A DNA stretch of 64,000 nt, taken from the NCBI GenBank assembly GCA_022184915.1, contig JAGTJU010000006.1, positions 248,001 to 312,000 on the forward strand, written 5' to 3'. The number at the start of each line of letters is the position of its first letter. The stretch's first letter is position 1. This DNA is from Myxococcales bacterium (GTDB lineage Bacteria > Myxococcota_A > Polyangia > Fen-1088). Below, one piece after another: positions 52,801-63,967 of the stretch. The position numbers and the translations under genes are program-made. The notes beneath the pieces were generated by a model that did no database searches, was not told where the DNA came from, and saw only the letters and a list, made by a program, of their open reading frames with translations.

Positions 52801-54862
52801 CCTGGCCAGCTGGCGACGCGTCGACGCGCTCGCCCAGTCGTCCCGTCATGCGGAAGCCTACGAGGAAAGCCAGAAGCTCGCGGTTCCGTCCGCCGGTGCC
52901 GAAGTGGTGGCGCTGGCCCGCTGTCGGCTGGCGCTGGCGGATCCCTCGTCCTCGGCGGCGCTCGTGCCCGAGGCGCGTCGTCTTGCCTCCCTCGCCGACA
53001 CGCAGAGCCGCCAGGGGCGCACCCCGGCAGCTTTCCGCAGCGCGGTGGTCGCCGCACGCGCCTTGCTTCAGGCGGGGCGCGGGGCGGCGGCCCACGCGCT
53101 TGCGCGGCAGGCCCGACACTCTTTGGAGGAGCTAGTGATGAACACGCCCCCGGAATATCAGGCGGCCCTCGACGCGGACGCGGACGCACGATGGTTGGCC
53201 ACGTTCTCCACGGAACCCTCGCCGCCCTCGCCACGAGGGTCACCAGGACCCGAAGTGACGGCACAGCGGCTAGCCGAAGCGCAAGCGCGCCTTCGCCGCT
53301 TCGTACGCTTGAGCAAACGCCTCAACGGCGAGCTCCGCTTGCCCCGCTTGCTTGAAACCGTGCTCGACACCGTCATCGAACTCACCGAGGCCGAGCGAGG
53401 CTTCCTGCTGTTGCGGGACCCGCAGGGCCAGCTTACGGTCCGGGCCGCACGCAACATCGACCAGAGCTCCCTTCTGGGTGAGTCCCTGGCCTTCTCGCGC
53501 TCCATCGCCGACCAGGTGGCGGCCAGCGGCAGCCCGGTCGTCACGGTCGACGCGGCTCACGACGACCGCTTCCGGCAAGCGCTTTCGGTGAGTGACCTGC
53601 AACTACGCTCCGTTGTGGCCGTTCCCCTCACCATCAAGGGTGTCGTGGAAGGCACCATCTACGTCGATAACCGCCTTCGTCAGGGGGTGTTCGACGAGGA
53701 GGCCGTGAACACCCTGCTCGATTTCGCCGAGCTTGCGGCCTTGGCGGTGGGAAACGCCCGATTGGTGCAGGAGCTCCGTCGTCGGGATCGCCTGATCGAG
53801 GGGCTCAACCGCCGCCTCACGGCCGAGCTGGCCGTCCGCAAGGAAGAGCTCTCGTCGATGCGTGTCGAGCTCAACGAAACACGCGAGGACTTCGTCTTGC
53901 GCTACGAGTACGGGAACATCGTGGGACGGTCGGTGCCCATGATGTCCGTGTTGAAGTTGCTGGACCGGGTGAGCGACACCCAGCTCCCGGTGCTCATTCA
54001 GGGCGAAAGCGGCACGGGCAAGGAACTGGTCGCCCGCGCCCTTGCGGCCAACGGTTCGCGAAAGGATCAGCCCTTCGTGAGCGAAAACTGTGCGGCGATC
54101 CCGGAGACTCTCCTCGAATCCACGCTCTTTGGCTACGTGCGGGGTGCCTTCACCGGCGCCGAGCGGGATACGCGCGGCCTGTTTGCGATCGCCAACGGGG
54201 GCACCTTGTTTCTCGACGAGGTGGGCGAGATGTCGCCCGCTTTGCAGGGCAAGCTGCTTCGGGTCCTGCAAGAAGGGGAGTACCGTCGCGTGGGCGGCCA
54301 GAAGACGGAAACCACGGATGTGCGTCTCGTCGTTGCGACCAACCGAGATCTTCAGACCCTCGTGAAGGAGGGCCGCTTTCGCCAGGATCTGTACTTTCGC
54401 CTGGCGGTCGTGCGCGTGGACCTGCCCCCTCTGCGCGCGCGCGGCGAGGACGTCCCCCTGTTGGTCCGGCACTTCCTGTCGCGGCTGCAAAAGCAAGCGG
54501 GCGTGCGGGCGCGGCAGATCAGCGCCGAGGCGCTGTCGAGGCTCTGTGCCTACTCTTGGCCTGGCAACATTCGCGAGCTCGAGAACGAGATCGCACGGGC
54601 CTCGGCGTTTGCCGACGAGACCATCGGTGTGTCAGACCTGTCACCGCACGTGGCTGCATCGGCACTCGTCGCGTCGGCCGCGCCTTCCTTCGACGTCGAC
54701 GACCTCAAACTCAAGCCTCGGGTCGAACAACTCGAAAAGGGGCTGTTACGAGACGCGCTCGACAAGTGTGGGGGCAACCAGACGCGCGCTGCGGCCGCAC
54801 TGGGCTTGTCTCGCTTCGGGCTCCAGAAGAAACTCAAGCGCTACGGCCTCGAGACAGCTTGA
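49820..54862 (+). CDS. giant signalling protein: Ser/Thr kinase, P-loop ATPase, TPR, GAF, sigma54 activator
   Basis: A 1,680-residue cytoplasmic regulator. In order: protein kinase domain (24-300) with the Lys in CVIKF, catalytic loop HGDVTPFN (HRDxKPxN changed) and VDFG; a STAND/AAA-like P-loop at about 349 (GPEGSGRRS, Lys replaced by Arg); TPRs to about 1110; GAF domain 1170-1315; sigma54-interacting AAA+ domain with GESGTGKE (1394), GAFTGA (1441) and LFLDEVGEM; and a Fis-type helix-turn-helix (NQTRAAAALGLSRFGLQKKL). The intact GAFTGA means it can contact sigma54 and activate transcription. The kinase catalytic loop departs from the norm, so kinase activity is uncertain. Leaderless start likely (TACACT six bases before ATG). 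Confidence 0.92.
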   Translation: MQANSVGTGPALTADAGEGDASAPLLDGRFQVRGALAAGGQGETLRAWDLREGSPCVIKFAPRLDTGLGREFEVLRRLCHPNIVRVRAFGTAVRIPSPTPGAPLTPYLVLDAIEGQSLADGPAAGISPPRLWELATALTDALGYLHERGVLHGDVTPFNVLVERTTGRVVLVDFGLCGSPKSPGHARPGLASGTPGFAAPEALLGAATARSDLFGLGATLWWCLGRQAPYGEGGEGVARLFARQPPRSLAPAGEPLAQALQDLSRQLIAFAPDERPASARDVSARLARIAQAHGFGAPGPEGLSAPPPFRGDRLAGLFTGRARELDALARVFDDLLAGQCPRTAVIVSGPEGSGRRSLLGEALQRARRAALVQGKPALRVLTPEEVLREAGAGPRLAGAPADQTYAWFRAQVLSASARVAEVAPLVVWVDPAADAVLGGADLSSWRGLLAAQEPGRVLFVGPGPPGAVAEASGEVVLELALSPLRAEDLAALCAEAGLAPGPSEQRRLLERSGGNAALLTHLLRQTGEGTSLAGADEAPPEEILRGSFARLSDEAQAAVLEAWWELPAAGVPTNRLGGPGRDEASRAGWLVQDDFGSWRLPSGLHHSAVWGASQPPPGPRVAALAAKARQEARDVKRAEALRLLGAPSEAREVFFAAAGAQAERGAVAEALWCWERARALPEPWPSEAATGYAEALGAVGRYEDAAAWLEAQPEPALPAGRARRAEVHAALLRRRGTLHAALTRLERTRDALSTPDGADARARLGVQMGRLLIAQGRFSEAWEAVVAPVPDAARGLWLETRALAASYLGRAAEAEEALLAWAHLARERNDTPLAARCAAVEGLHAQLLGQPRRAAEAYLRAYEAHVRTGDVHGGANARLNLAMANAELGFFTVALEAFRDAHAQLLRLGADRDATLAVFNAGLLFARLGDQRAAEAAWNRVHGVAVPGDPAVTAWAEWLSAERALARGAFTDAASAWARASASFAKTGDPHQATLASWRRVDALAQSSRHAEAYEESQKLAVPSAGAEVVALARCRLALADPSSSAALVPEARRLASLADTQSRQGRTPAAFRSAVVAARALLQAGRGAAAHALARQARHSLEELVMNTPPEYQAALDADADARWLATFSTEPSPPSPRGSPGPEVTAQRLAEAQARLRRFVRLSKRLNGELRLPRLLETVLDTVIELTEAERGFLLLRDPQGQLTVRAARNIDQSSLLGESLAFSRSIADQVAASGSPVVTVDAAHDDRFRQALSVSDLQLRSVVAVPLTIKGVVEGTIYVDNRLRQGVFDEEAVNTLLDFAELAALAVGNARLVQELRRRDRLIEGLNRRLTAELAVRKEELSSMRVELNETREDFVLRYEYGNIVGRSVPMMSVLKLLDRVSDTQLPVLIQGESGTGKELVARALAANGSRKDQPFVSENCAAIPETLLESTLFGYVRGAFTGAERDTRGLFAIANGGTLFLDEVGEMSPALQGKLLRVLQEGEYRRVGGQKTETTDVRLVVATNRDLQTLVKEGRFRQDLYFRLAVVRVDLPPLRARGEDVPLLVRHFLSRLQKQAGVRARQISAEALSRLCAYSWPGNIRELENEIARASAFADETIGVSDLSPHVAASALVASAAPSFDVDDLKLKPRVEQLEKGLLRDALDKCGGNQTRAAAALGLSRFGLQKKLKRYGLETA

Positions 54863-54869
54863 TGGGGAC

Positions 54870-54884
54870 GACAACTAAGTTGTC
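54870..54884. promoter_or_regulatory. perfect 15-base palindrome, candidate enhancer site
   Basis: GACAACT-A-AGTTGTC, a perfect inverted repeat, lies 71 bases upstream of the -24 element of a sigma54-type promoter, in the range used by sigma54 activators. Together with the adjacent activator gene it suggests the binding site of its Fis-type helix-turn-helix. Confidence 0.55.
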
Positions 54885-54945
54885 ATCTCCTGATAGGTTC
54901 GTTGACGGTTCATGCCCTAAGTCCTTGATTCAACATCGTATTGGT

Positions 54946-54962
54946 TTGGTTCCGTCTTTGCT
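54946..54962 (+). promoter_or_regulatory. candidate sigma54 (-24/-12) promoter
   Basis: TTGG, ten bases, then TTGCT: GG at 54948-54949 and GC at 54960-54961 have the exact -24/-12 spacing, with T before GG and TTGCW at -12; the CACG part is degenerate (TTCC). Predicted start near 54973, 12 to 48 bases before the lipoprotein start options. Confidence 0.5.
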
Positions 54963-55020
54963 TTGTCCCTTCACAGAGTTTCTCATGCAAGCGATCGGGT
55001 ATCTTCAGCGCGACGCGTCT

Positions 55021-55413
55021 ATGAAGCGTCGGAGCGGCCTCGGGCTCTTCGGCCTCGTAGGGGCAGCCCTGGGGCTCGTGGGGTGCAATGCCAACTTCAT
55101 TCCTGTTCCTCCGCCTGGCGACCCCACCTTCGAGTCGGTGCAAGTCACCGACGGCACGGGCGCTACGCGACAGGTCTGGCAGGTATCCGGGGGGCCCAGC
55201 GATGCCCTCAAGAACGCGCGGGTCTATGTCTTTAACGCTTCGGTTGGGGAGGGCGTGATCACACGGGCCTCTGAAACGGGCACCTACGCAACGGGCCTGC
55301 TCGACGGCGAGCCTGGAGACCGCATCGAGCTCCACTACGAGACGCCCGAGGAGAAGAGTCCCCTCATTTGTCGCCTGCTCGTCGCCGGCCCTGCCAAGAC
55401 ACCTTGCCCCTGA
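55021..55413 (+). CDS. small lipoprotein, probable target of the upstream sigma54 activator
   Basis: Predicted lipoprotein of 130 residues. MKRRSGLGLFGLVGAALGLVGC is a full lipoprotein signal ending LVGC. The mature part has beta-strand-like segments (ESVQVTDGTGATRQVWQVSG; NARVYVFNASVGEGV; DRIELHYETPEEKSP) similar to surface beta-sandwich domains; not recognised. Start: ATG 55021 gives a clean signal, while ATG 54985 would add 12 residues. It lies behind a palindrome and a sigma54-type promoter directly after the giant regulator, so it is likely controlled by it (inference). Envelope function unknown. Confidence 0.75.
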   Translation: MKRRSGLGLFGLVGAALGLVGCNANFIPVPPPGDPTFESVQVTDGTGATRQVWQVSGGPSDALKNARVYVFNASVGEGVITRASETGTYATGLLDGEPGDRIELHYETPEEKSPLICRLLVAGPAKTPCP

Positions 55414-55505
55414 GCAAGGGGGCTCGATGCCTGATCGGGGCGGATGGAGCGGCTCGACCTTGTAAGGTCACAAGAACCGACCGTGACAGCCGATGAGGTG
55501 AAGCG

Positions 55506-56171
55506 ATGCTGTTTCGCAAAACCGAGTTCGAGCGGCTCGATGAGGAGTTGGTGCGGGCGGGGCAGGCGCTTGCCGATGTCGAGCGGGCGCGTCGCCATCT
55601 GGCTCAGACGCTGGAAGAGCTGAGGGCGCTCGACGACCGTGCCCAGGCGCTCTCGGAGGCCGAGCGGGAGATCCTGCACGAACTCGAACGCCTCAGCAGC
55701 GCGGGGTGGTACGCGATTTACAACTCCGTGCTGGGAACGGCCGAGGACAAGCACGAGGTGGGAATGGCAGCCTTGCATCGCGCTCAGGACGAGCGCAAAC
55801 GAATCGAGCGCAGCCGCAAGACCCTGCAGCAACGCCTGGAGGACCTGCTGAGACAGACCCAGACTCACGATGACGCCCTGTCACGGTGGGACCGAGCGGT
55901 GGCCGCCAAAGAGGCGCTCCTTCACGCGCAAGATACGCCCTCGTCCCGCCGGCTCGCCGAGGTGGCAGCTACTGAGCTCCAGGTTCGTGCGAGCCTGGAG
56001 CGCCTCGACCGTGCGATCCGCGCGCGGCAGGCCCGGGGGGCCTCCGGTCGTGAACTCAAGATGCTGCAGACCGTTTGGCGAGAGACCCTCGCCCGCAAAG
56101 CCGCCCTTCGCGAGGAGCGGAGGGCCATCGTGCTCGACGGACTCGATTTACCCTGGCGTCTCGCATCCTGA
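55506..56171 (+). CDS. coiled-coil protein of unknown function
   Basis: A 221-residue, soluble, mostly helical protein with heptad patterns through almost its whole length (FERLDEELVRAGQALADVERARRHL; DERKRIERSRKTLQQRLEDLL; ASLERLDRAIRARQ). No domain, signal or membrane segment seen. GAGG-TGAAGCG precedes ATG 55506, so translation is well supported. It is 92 bases after the lipoprotein gene, so may be in the same transcript. The end converges with the outer-membrane protein pair. Function unknown. Confidence 0.78.
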   Translation: MLFRKTEFERLDEELVRAGQALADVERARRHLAQTLEELRALDDRAQALSEAEREILHELERLSSAGWYAIYNSVLGTAEDKHEVGMAALHRAQDERKRIERSRKTLQQRLEDLLRQTQTHDDALSRWDRAVAAKEALLHAQDTPSSRRLAEVAATELQVRASLERLDRAIRARQARGASGRELKMLQTVWRETLARKAALREERRAIVLDGLDLPWRLAS

Positions 56172-56202
56172 CTGGGACGCTCGGCTCCCGCTTCGATAGT
56201 TC

Positions 56203-56241
56203 GAAACGAACAAGGCGCCGAGCACGAAGGCACCCGGCGCC
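56203..56241 (-). terminator. candidate terminator of the outer-membrane protein operon
   Basis: On the minus strand GGCGCCG and CGGCGCC (plus 56235-56241 and 56214-56220) pair with a 14-base loop, followed by TTGTTCGTTTCG, 23 bases after the stop of the outer-membrane gene. The T-tract is interrupted. Confidence 0.45.
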
Positions 56242-56264
56242 CACCACTCGACCCGAAGTCCGCG

Positions 56265-57071
56265 CTAATCGGAGATCTTGGGCATTGTGGGGAAGAAGAC
56301 CGTGAGGTTCAGGCCCAGGATGTAGTTGTGCGTGAGTTCGTGGTCTTTGTCGTCCACGAAGCTATCGGCGTTCACGTCCTGGCCCGCCCGGTTCGTGTTC
56401 ACGACCACATCCTTGACCTCCAGGTTCACGGCCAGGAAGTCCTTGATGAAGGCATGCATGCCCAGACCCAGACTTCCGCCCAGCTTGGTCCCCACGTCGG
56501 GGCAAGAGGCGGCAGCTGGCATGGCGCATTCGTCTTTGTCGGCCGCGAAGTTCGCGCCGCCCAGGCCCGCCAGGGCATAGACGTCGTAAGCAGCGAACCA
56601 CTTACCAAACAGAGAGAGTTTGCCGGTGATGGGGGTGATTTCCGCGTGAAGCCCGAACACCTGGCTCATCTTGTTCATCGAGCCCAGGGCGTTCTCTGCG
56701 CTGGGGGCCCGGTCGTCGGCCATCCGCGCCTTCAGGCTCTTTTCGAGATTGTCGGTGAGGCCGGTCTTGAAATCGGGCGTGAGATTGTGGCCGAGCGTCC
56801 CTGAGATGGCCAGCCAATCGTTCAGATGGAAGGCAAGCCGCAGATTCACGAACAAGGCGTTGTAGAAGTCCGCAGCGAGAGAGCTTCCCAAACCAGCGCC
56901 CATTTCGAAGCGCTGGGCAAGGAGCTCCGCTCGTTGGCGAACGGCAGGCGCTCCCTCGAGGGGGCCCTTTCGATCGGCAAGCTCTTGAGCTGAAGCCACG
57001 TCTGGCGTCAGCAGGAGGAGGGAAGCGGGGAGGACGGACGCCAGCGTGAAGGCGAGCAGTGACTTTTTCAT
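56265..57071 (-). CDS. outer-membrane beta-barrel protein, second of pair
   Basis: Outer-membrane protein of 268 residues: signal peptide (MKKSLLAFTLASVLPASLLL) and then alternating beta-strands (FYNALFVNLRLAFHLNDWLAI; GTLGHNL; LGGSLGLGMHAFIKDFLAVNLEVKDVV) ending NYILGLNLTVFFP with an aromatic C-terminal strand, as in barrels assembled by Bam. Its style matches the outer-membrane beta-barrel domain proteins found in pairs in myxobacteria. It follows its paralogue by 19 bases. Function unknown; possibly part of motility or envelope machinery. Confidence 0.85.
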   Translation of the reverse strand: MKKSLLAFTLASVLPASLLLLTPDVASAQELADRKGPLEGAPAVRQRAELLAQRFEMGAGLGSSLAADFYNALFVNLRLAFHLNDWLAISGTLGHNLTPDFKTGLTDNLEKSLKARMADDRAPSAENALGSMNKMSQVFGLHAEITPITGKLSLFGKWFAAYDVYALAGLGGANFAADKDECAMPAAASCPDVGTKLGGSLGLGMHAFIKDFLAVNLEVKDVVVNTNRAGQDVNADSFVDDKDHELTHNYILGLNLTVFFPTMPKISD

Positions 57072-57090
57072 GTGTCGAACTCCGCGGGCC

Positions 57091-57981
57091 TTAACGGGGG
57101 GTACGGTAATCGAAGGAGGGCGGCAGGTAGAAGCCGACCCCTACGTACAACATGAGGTTGTGAACGAACTGATCCTCGGCGTTGTTCTTCACCTGATTGA
57201 TCGGCTCATTGCCACGGTTGGTGGGCTCGAACTTGTCGTTGAACACAAAGTCTCGCAGCGCCACGTTCAGCGTCAGCCAGTCGAGGACGTAGAGCCGACC
57301 GCCCACGCCCACATTGGCCGTGATGGCGTTGGTCGAGAACGTTTCGTCCCCCCCCTTGCGTGGGATGATTTCGGTTTGGGTCATGCCCACGCCTCCCGAA
57401 ACGAACCCTTCCCAGTGCATCAGATGGCGGTTGAAGACAGTAAACTTCCCGTACGCGGGCAGGTACGTGAAGTTCAATGCCGCCGTCCAGATGTACTTGT
57501 TCAGCGTGGCAATGCGGTTGTACTGCAGGCCCACGAGGCCTTCGCGCTCGGTCCGCTCCTTGAGGAAATACATGCCCTGAAGGCCCACGGCGAAGACTTC
57601 GCTCAGGAAGTAGTTCAGGTCACCCCCGAACGCCCAGTGCCGAATCAGTGTGTCGTTCACGGACACGCCCGTGAGAGGCTGCAGCTCGAGCCGACCCGAC
57701 TTCAAGAACGGTCGCCGCTGCACGACCACGATATCCGTGGCCGTCGCGCGGGTGGACTGTCCGTCCTCAGCCTTGGCAGGTGCCTGGGTCCGAGGCTGGC
57801 TGTCGAGCAAGGGATCGTCGCCCAGAGGGTCCGCTCCAAGGTCGGGCTCGTCATTGCGAGCGCCGCCGGTAGACTCGATGGGAGCAGGTTCTGCGCCTTG
57901 AGCTCGTGCGGGGGCGGGGTGGAAGGTGATGCCCCAAACGAAGGCCGTGAGAAAGAACAGGCCAGATGAATGTCGCCTCAT
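57091..57981 (-). CDS. outer-membrane beta-barrel protein, first of pair
   Basis: Paralogue of the following gene: signal peptide (MRRHSSGLFFLTAFVWGITF), an acidic Pro-rich linker, then a barrel with YNRIATLNKYIWTAALNFTY, HWEGFVSGGVGMTQTEI, VGVGGRLYVLDWLTLNVALRDFVFNDKF and the C-terminal LMLYVGVGFYLPPSF. AGGGAAAAC precedes the ATG. A sigma70-type promoter lies about 125 bases upstream. Shared motif LTLNVALRDFVFND / LAVNLEVKDVVVN confirms the relation. Envelope function unknown. Confidence 0.85.
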   Translation of the reverse strand: MRRHSSGLFFLTAFVWGITFHPAPARAQGAEPAPIESTGGARNDEPDLGADPLGDDPLLDSQPRTQAPAKAEDGQSTRATATDIVVVQRRPFLKSGRLELQPLTGVSVNDTLIRHWAFGGDLNYFLSEVFAVGLQGMYFLKERTEREGLVGLQYNRIATLNKYIWTAALNFTYLPAYGKFTVFNRHLMHWEGFVSGGVGMTQTEIIPRKGGDETFSTNAITANVGVGGRLYVLDWLTLNVALRDFVFNDKFEPTNRGNEPINQVKNNAEDQFVHNLMLYVGVGFYLPPSFDYRTPR

Positions 57982-58105
57982 GTTTTCCCTGTGTGGGTCC
58001 TGTTTGCCTGGAGTTGCCAGCGATACCCAGAAGTGCTGAACGTCCACTCTGGGTGGCAAAAACGGAAGTAGTTTCAAGAGGTTAAGGCGAAACTAAAGAT
58101 GTCGC

Positions 58106-58135
58106 ACTATATCACGGACACCGATCCACAAACAA
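58106..58135 (-). promoter_or_regulatory. sigma70-type promoter of the outer-membrane protein operon
   Basis: On the minus strand TTGTTT (plus 58130-58135), 18 bases, TATAGT (plus 58106-58111), in an AT-rich island. It leaves a leader of about 115-120 bases before the OMP start at 57981. Confidence 0.55.
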
Positions 58136-58251
58136 TTAAAATGGCTTCGGTGACGGGCGCGACGGCCTACAATGCCACAGGTAGGTATCGCGAGGGAAGC
58201 GTGGGGTTCATGCTCTCGTCAGAAGGTGTCGAATCGCGGCCCGCAAAGGTC

Positions 58252-58275
58252 AAAAATCGTGGGCCCGCGAGGCCC
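58252..58275 (-). terminator. candidate terminator of ftsY
   Basis: Minus strand GGGCC-TCGCG-GGCCC followed by ACGATTTTT, starting 22 bases after the ftsY stop. Short 5-base GC stem and five T's, so modest. Confidence 0.45.
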
Positions 58276-58297
58276 TTGGCTGCCTCTGCACTCTGCC

Positions 58298-59605
58298 TCA
58301 GGACGCTGCCCCGGCCTCGGGCGCTTCGCATTCATCGCGATCGTATAGAGCGTCGACGAACTCGTGTACGTCAAAGTTCCTCAAGTCTTCCACGCGTTCT
58401 CCCACCCCGATGAAGCGCACGGGGATCTTGAGTTGGTCCGCGATGCCCAAGATCACGCCCCCTTTGGCCGTGCCGTCCAGCTTCGTCAGCACGATGCCCG
58501 TGACCTTCATTGCCTGGGTGAAGATCTGGGCCTGCGAAATGGCGTTCTGCCCGCTGGTGGAATCAAGCACCAGCCACGTTTCGTGGGGCGCGCCGTCCAT
58601 CGCCTTGCCCAGCACCCGTCCGACCTTTTGCAGTTCGTCCATGAGGTCGGTCTTCGTGTGAAGCCGGCCGGCGGTGTCGGCGATGACCACGTCCATGCCT
58701 TCGGCTTGGGCGCGCTTGATGCCCTCGAAGAGCACGGAGGACGGATCGGCGCCTTCCTTGCCCTTCACGACGGGGCACCTGGTTCTTTGTCCCCACACCT
58801 CGAGTTGCTCGACGGCTGCCGCCCTGAAGGTGTCTCCCGCCGCCAAAAGCACCTTTCTGCCTTCGGCCGTGAGCTTGGCCGCCAGTTTGCCAATGGTGGT
58901 GGTTTTTCCCGTGCCGTTCACCCCGATCACCAGGAGGACGAAGGGCTTGACCCGTGACGGCTCGAACGCAGGTGCATCCACGGACAGGATTTCGGCCGTT
59001 CGGGCCTTGAGGAACGCCCACACCGCGTCGTTGTCCGTCAGCTCCTTGCGGGACAGCGAGGTTCGGAGCTCGTCCATCAACCGTTGTGCGGTCTTGACGC
59101 CGATGTCTGCCGTCAGCAAGACCCGCTCGATCTCCTCGACGATGCCGGGGTCGAGCTCTTTTTTCCCGGCGAAGATCTGTCCGAGCCGGGCCACCCAGGT
59201 CGAGCGGGTCCGCGCGAGGCCTTGTTTGAGGGCCTTTTCCGACTTGGGCTGGGCCGGGGCTTCAGGGGCGGTCGGGGGACGCGGTTTATCGAGCGGCAGC
59301 TCGTTCCGGGGCATCCCGGGCGCCGGGCCAGGAAAGGGCACGCCCCTTCCGGGAGGTTCTGGCTGTGCCTCCGTAGGCGCAGCGTCCGCGGGGGCATCTG
59401 CCTCACGTGGGGCTTCCGCTTCGTCGTCCAACAGAGCCTCGAGGTTTCGCCCGCGACGGCTGACCGATTTTGGCTCGGATTCCTCGATCTGTCGGCGGCG
59501 TGCGGCCCGGGCTCGCTTGGCAACGAAGTACGCAGCCGCGCCGGATCCCAATACCCCAGTCGCAACGATTATTAAGGAAACCAGATCGGACGTCGGGGAC
59601 TCCAT
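58298..59605 (-). CDS. ftsY: signal recognition particle receptor FtsY
   Basis: GTPase receptor that docks the SRP-ribosome complex at the inner membrane for insertion of membrane proteins. An N-terminal hydrophobic segment ([21 protein letters not shown]) is a membrane anchor, followed by a charged Pro-rich linker, then the NG domain from about residue 135: [15 protein letters not shown] (G1), [23 protein letters not shown] (G3), [11 protein letters not shown] (G4) and [18 protein letters not shown] 59605 starts the anchor; a TTG 12 bases earlier is possible. Divergent from smc. Confidence 0.96.
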   Translation of the reverse strand: MESPTSDLVSLIIVATGVLGSGAAAYFVAKRARAARRRQIEESEPKSVSRRGRNLEALLDDEAEAPREADAPADAAPTEAQPEPPGRGVPFPGPAPGMPRNELPLDKPRPPTAPEAPAQPKSEKALKQGLARTRSTWVARLGQIFAGKKELDPGIVEEIERVLLTADIGVKTAQRLMDELRTSLSRKELTDNDAVWAFLKARTAEILSVDAPAFEPSRVKPFVLLVIGVNGTGKTTTIGKLAAKLTAEGRKVLLAAGDTFRAAAVEQLEVWGQRTRCPVVKGKEGADPSSVLFEGIKRAQAEGMDVVIADTAGRLHTKTDLMDELQKVGRVLGKAMDGAPHETWLVLDSTSGQNAISQAQIFTQAMKVTGIVLTKLDGTAKGGVILGIADQLKIPVRFIGVGERVEDLRNFDVHEFVDALYDRDECEAPEAGAAS

Positions 59606-59721
59606 GGCGGCGCCCAAAATAGCAAAGCTTGGAGCAAAGCGGCAGTCAGCACGCGAACTTCCCCAGAACGCGTGTCCGCTCTTTACAGGAAGCGCCCGGG
59701 GGTGTTACCTAAGGCCATGGC

Positions 59722-59748
59722 GTGACCGGTATGGTCATATATGGTCAC
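59722..59748. promoter_or_regulatory. operator-like repeats upstream of smc
   Basis: GTGACC (59722-59727) and GGTCAC (59743-59748) are inverted arms. Inside, TATGGTCA occurs twice with a 10-base period (59730 and 59740), one helical turn. The site lies about 50 bases before smc and 117 bases from ftsY. Confidence 0.45.
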
Positions 59749-59795
59749 GGCCTCGTTCGGCCGACACACCCTCCTCACCACCAACGCGGGCCCCG

Positions 59796-63554
<3,759 letters not shown>

Positions 63555-63614
63555 GGCGGGGGCTCTCAGCGGAGGAATTTCTCACCGGACTCGAAGGCAA
63601 ACAGCGTTCGAGAA

Positions 63615-63643
63615 TTGACCTTCCCGACGCCCGTTTCTAGACT
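63615..63643 (+). promoter_or_regulatory. promoter of the ferredoxin gene
   Basis: TTGACC (63615-63620), 17 bases, TAGACT (63638-63643). The transcript would start near 63650, 12 bases before ATG 63662, with no Shine-Dalgarno, so a very short leader. Confidence 0.6.
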
Positions 63644-63661
63644 GCCGCCCACGATCTCCCC

Positions 63662-63967
63662 ATGGCCACCCATATCACCGAAGAATGCATCAACTGCGGC
63701 GCTTGCGAACCCGAGTGCCCGAACGAAGCCATTAGCGAGGGCGATGACATCTACGTCATCGACCCGAACCTCTGCACCGAGTGCGTGGGCTTCCACGACC
63801 ACGAGGCATGCCAGGCTGTCTGCCCGGTCGAATGCTGTTTGCCCGACCCGAAGCGGCCCGAAACGGAAGCCGATCTCCTCGTCCGCGCCCAAAAGCTGCA
63901 TCCCGACCAGACCTTCCCGGCACTGGACGTTTTGCCAGCATCCCTGTCACGTTTCCGCAAAGCCTGA
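63662..63967 (+). CDS. 2[4Fe-4S] ferredoxin (YfhL/Alvin type)
   Basis: Small electron carrier of 101 residues. First cluster ligands in CINCGACEPECPNEAI, second in CTECVGFHDHEACQAVCPVECC; the insertion of VGFHDHEA between the Cys of the second cluster and the additional C-terminal tail are features of the Alvin/YfhL type ferredoxins. Own promoter, no cluster-assembly gene adjacent. Start is ATG 63662; the downstream 33 bases are at the window edge. Confidence 0.95.
   Translation: MATHITEECINCGACEPECPNEAISEGDDIYVIDPNLCTECVGFHDHEACQAVCPVECCLPDPKRPETEADLLVRAQKLHPDQTFPALDVLPASLSRFRKA

Larger units (their letters stand above)
57982..58297. other. 316-base intergenic region between the OMP operon and ftsY
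   Basis: Holds the OMP promoter (58106-58135) and a possible ftsY terminator (58252-58275). It contains AT-richer sequence than its neighbours and no convincing gene; the frame from 58099 is not protein-like. The OMP leader of about 125 bases shows no clear riboswitch or small RNA. Confidence 0.6.

Noticed and set aside
58674-59795. 374-codon extension in front of smc
   Set aside because: Lies antiparallel to ftsY; SMC begins with its conserved KLEITGFKSFVD at 59796.
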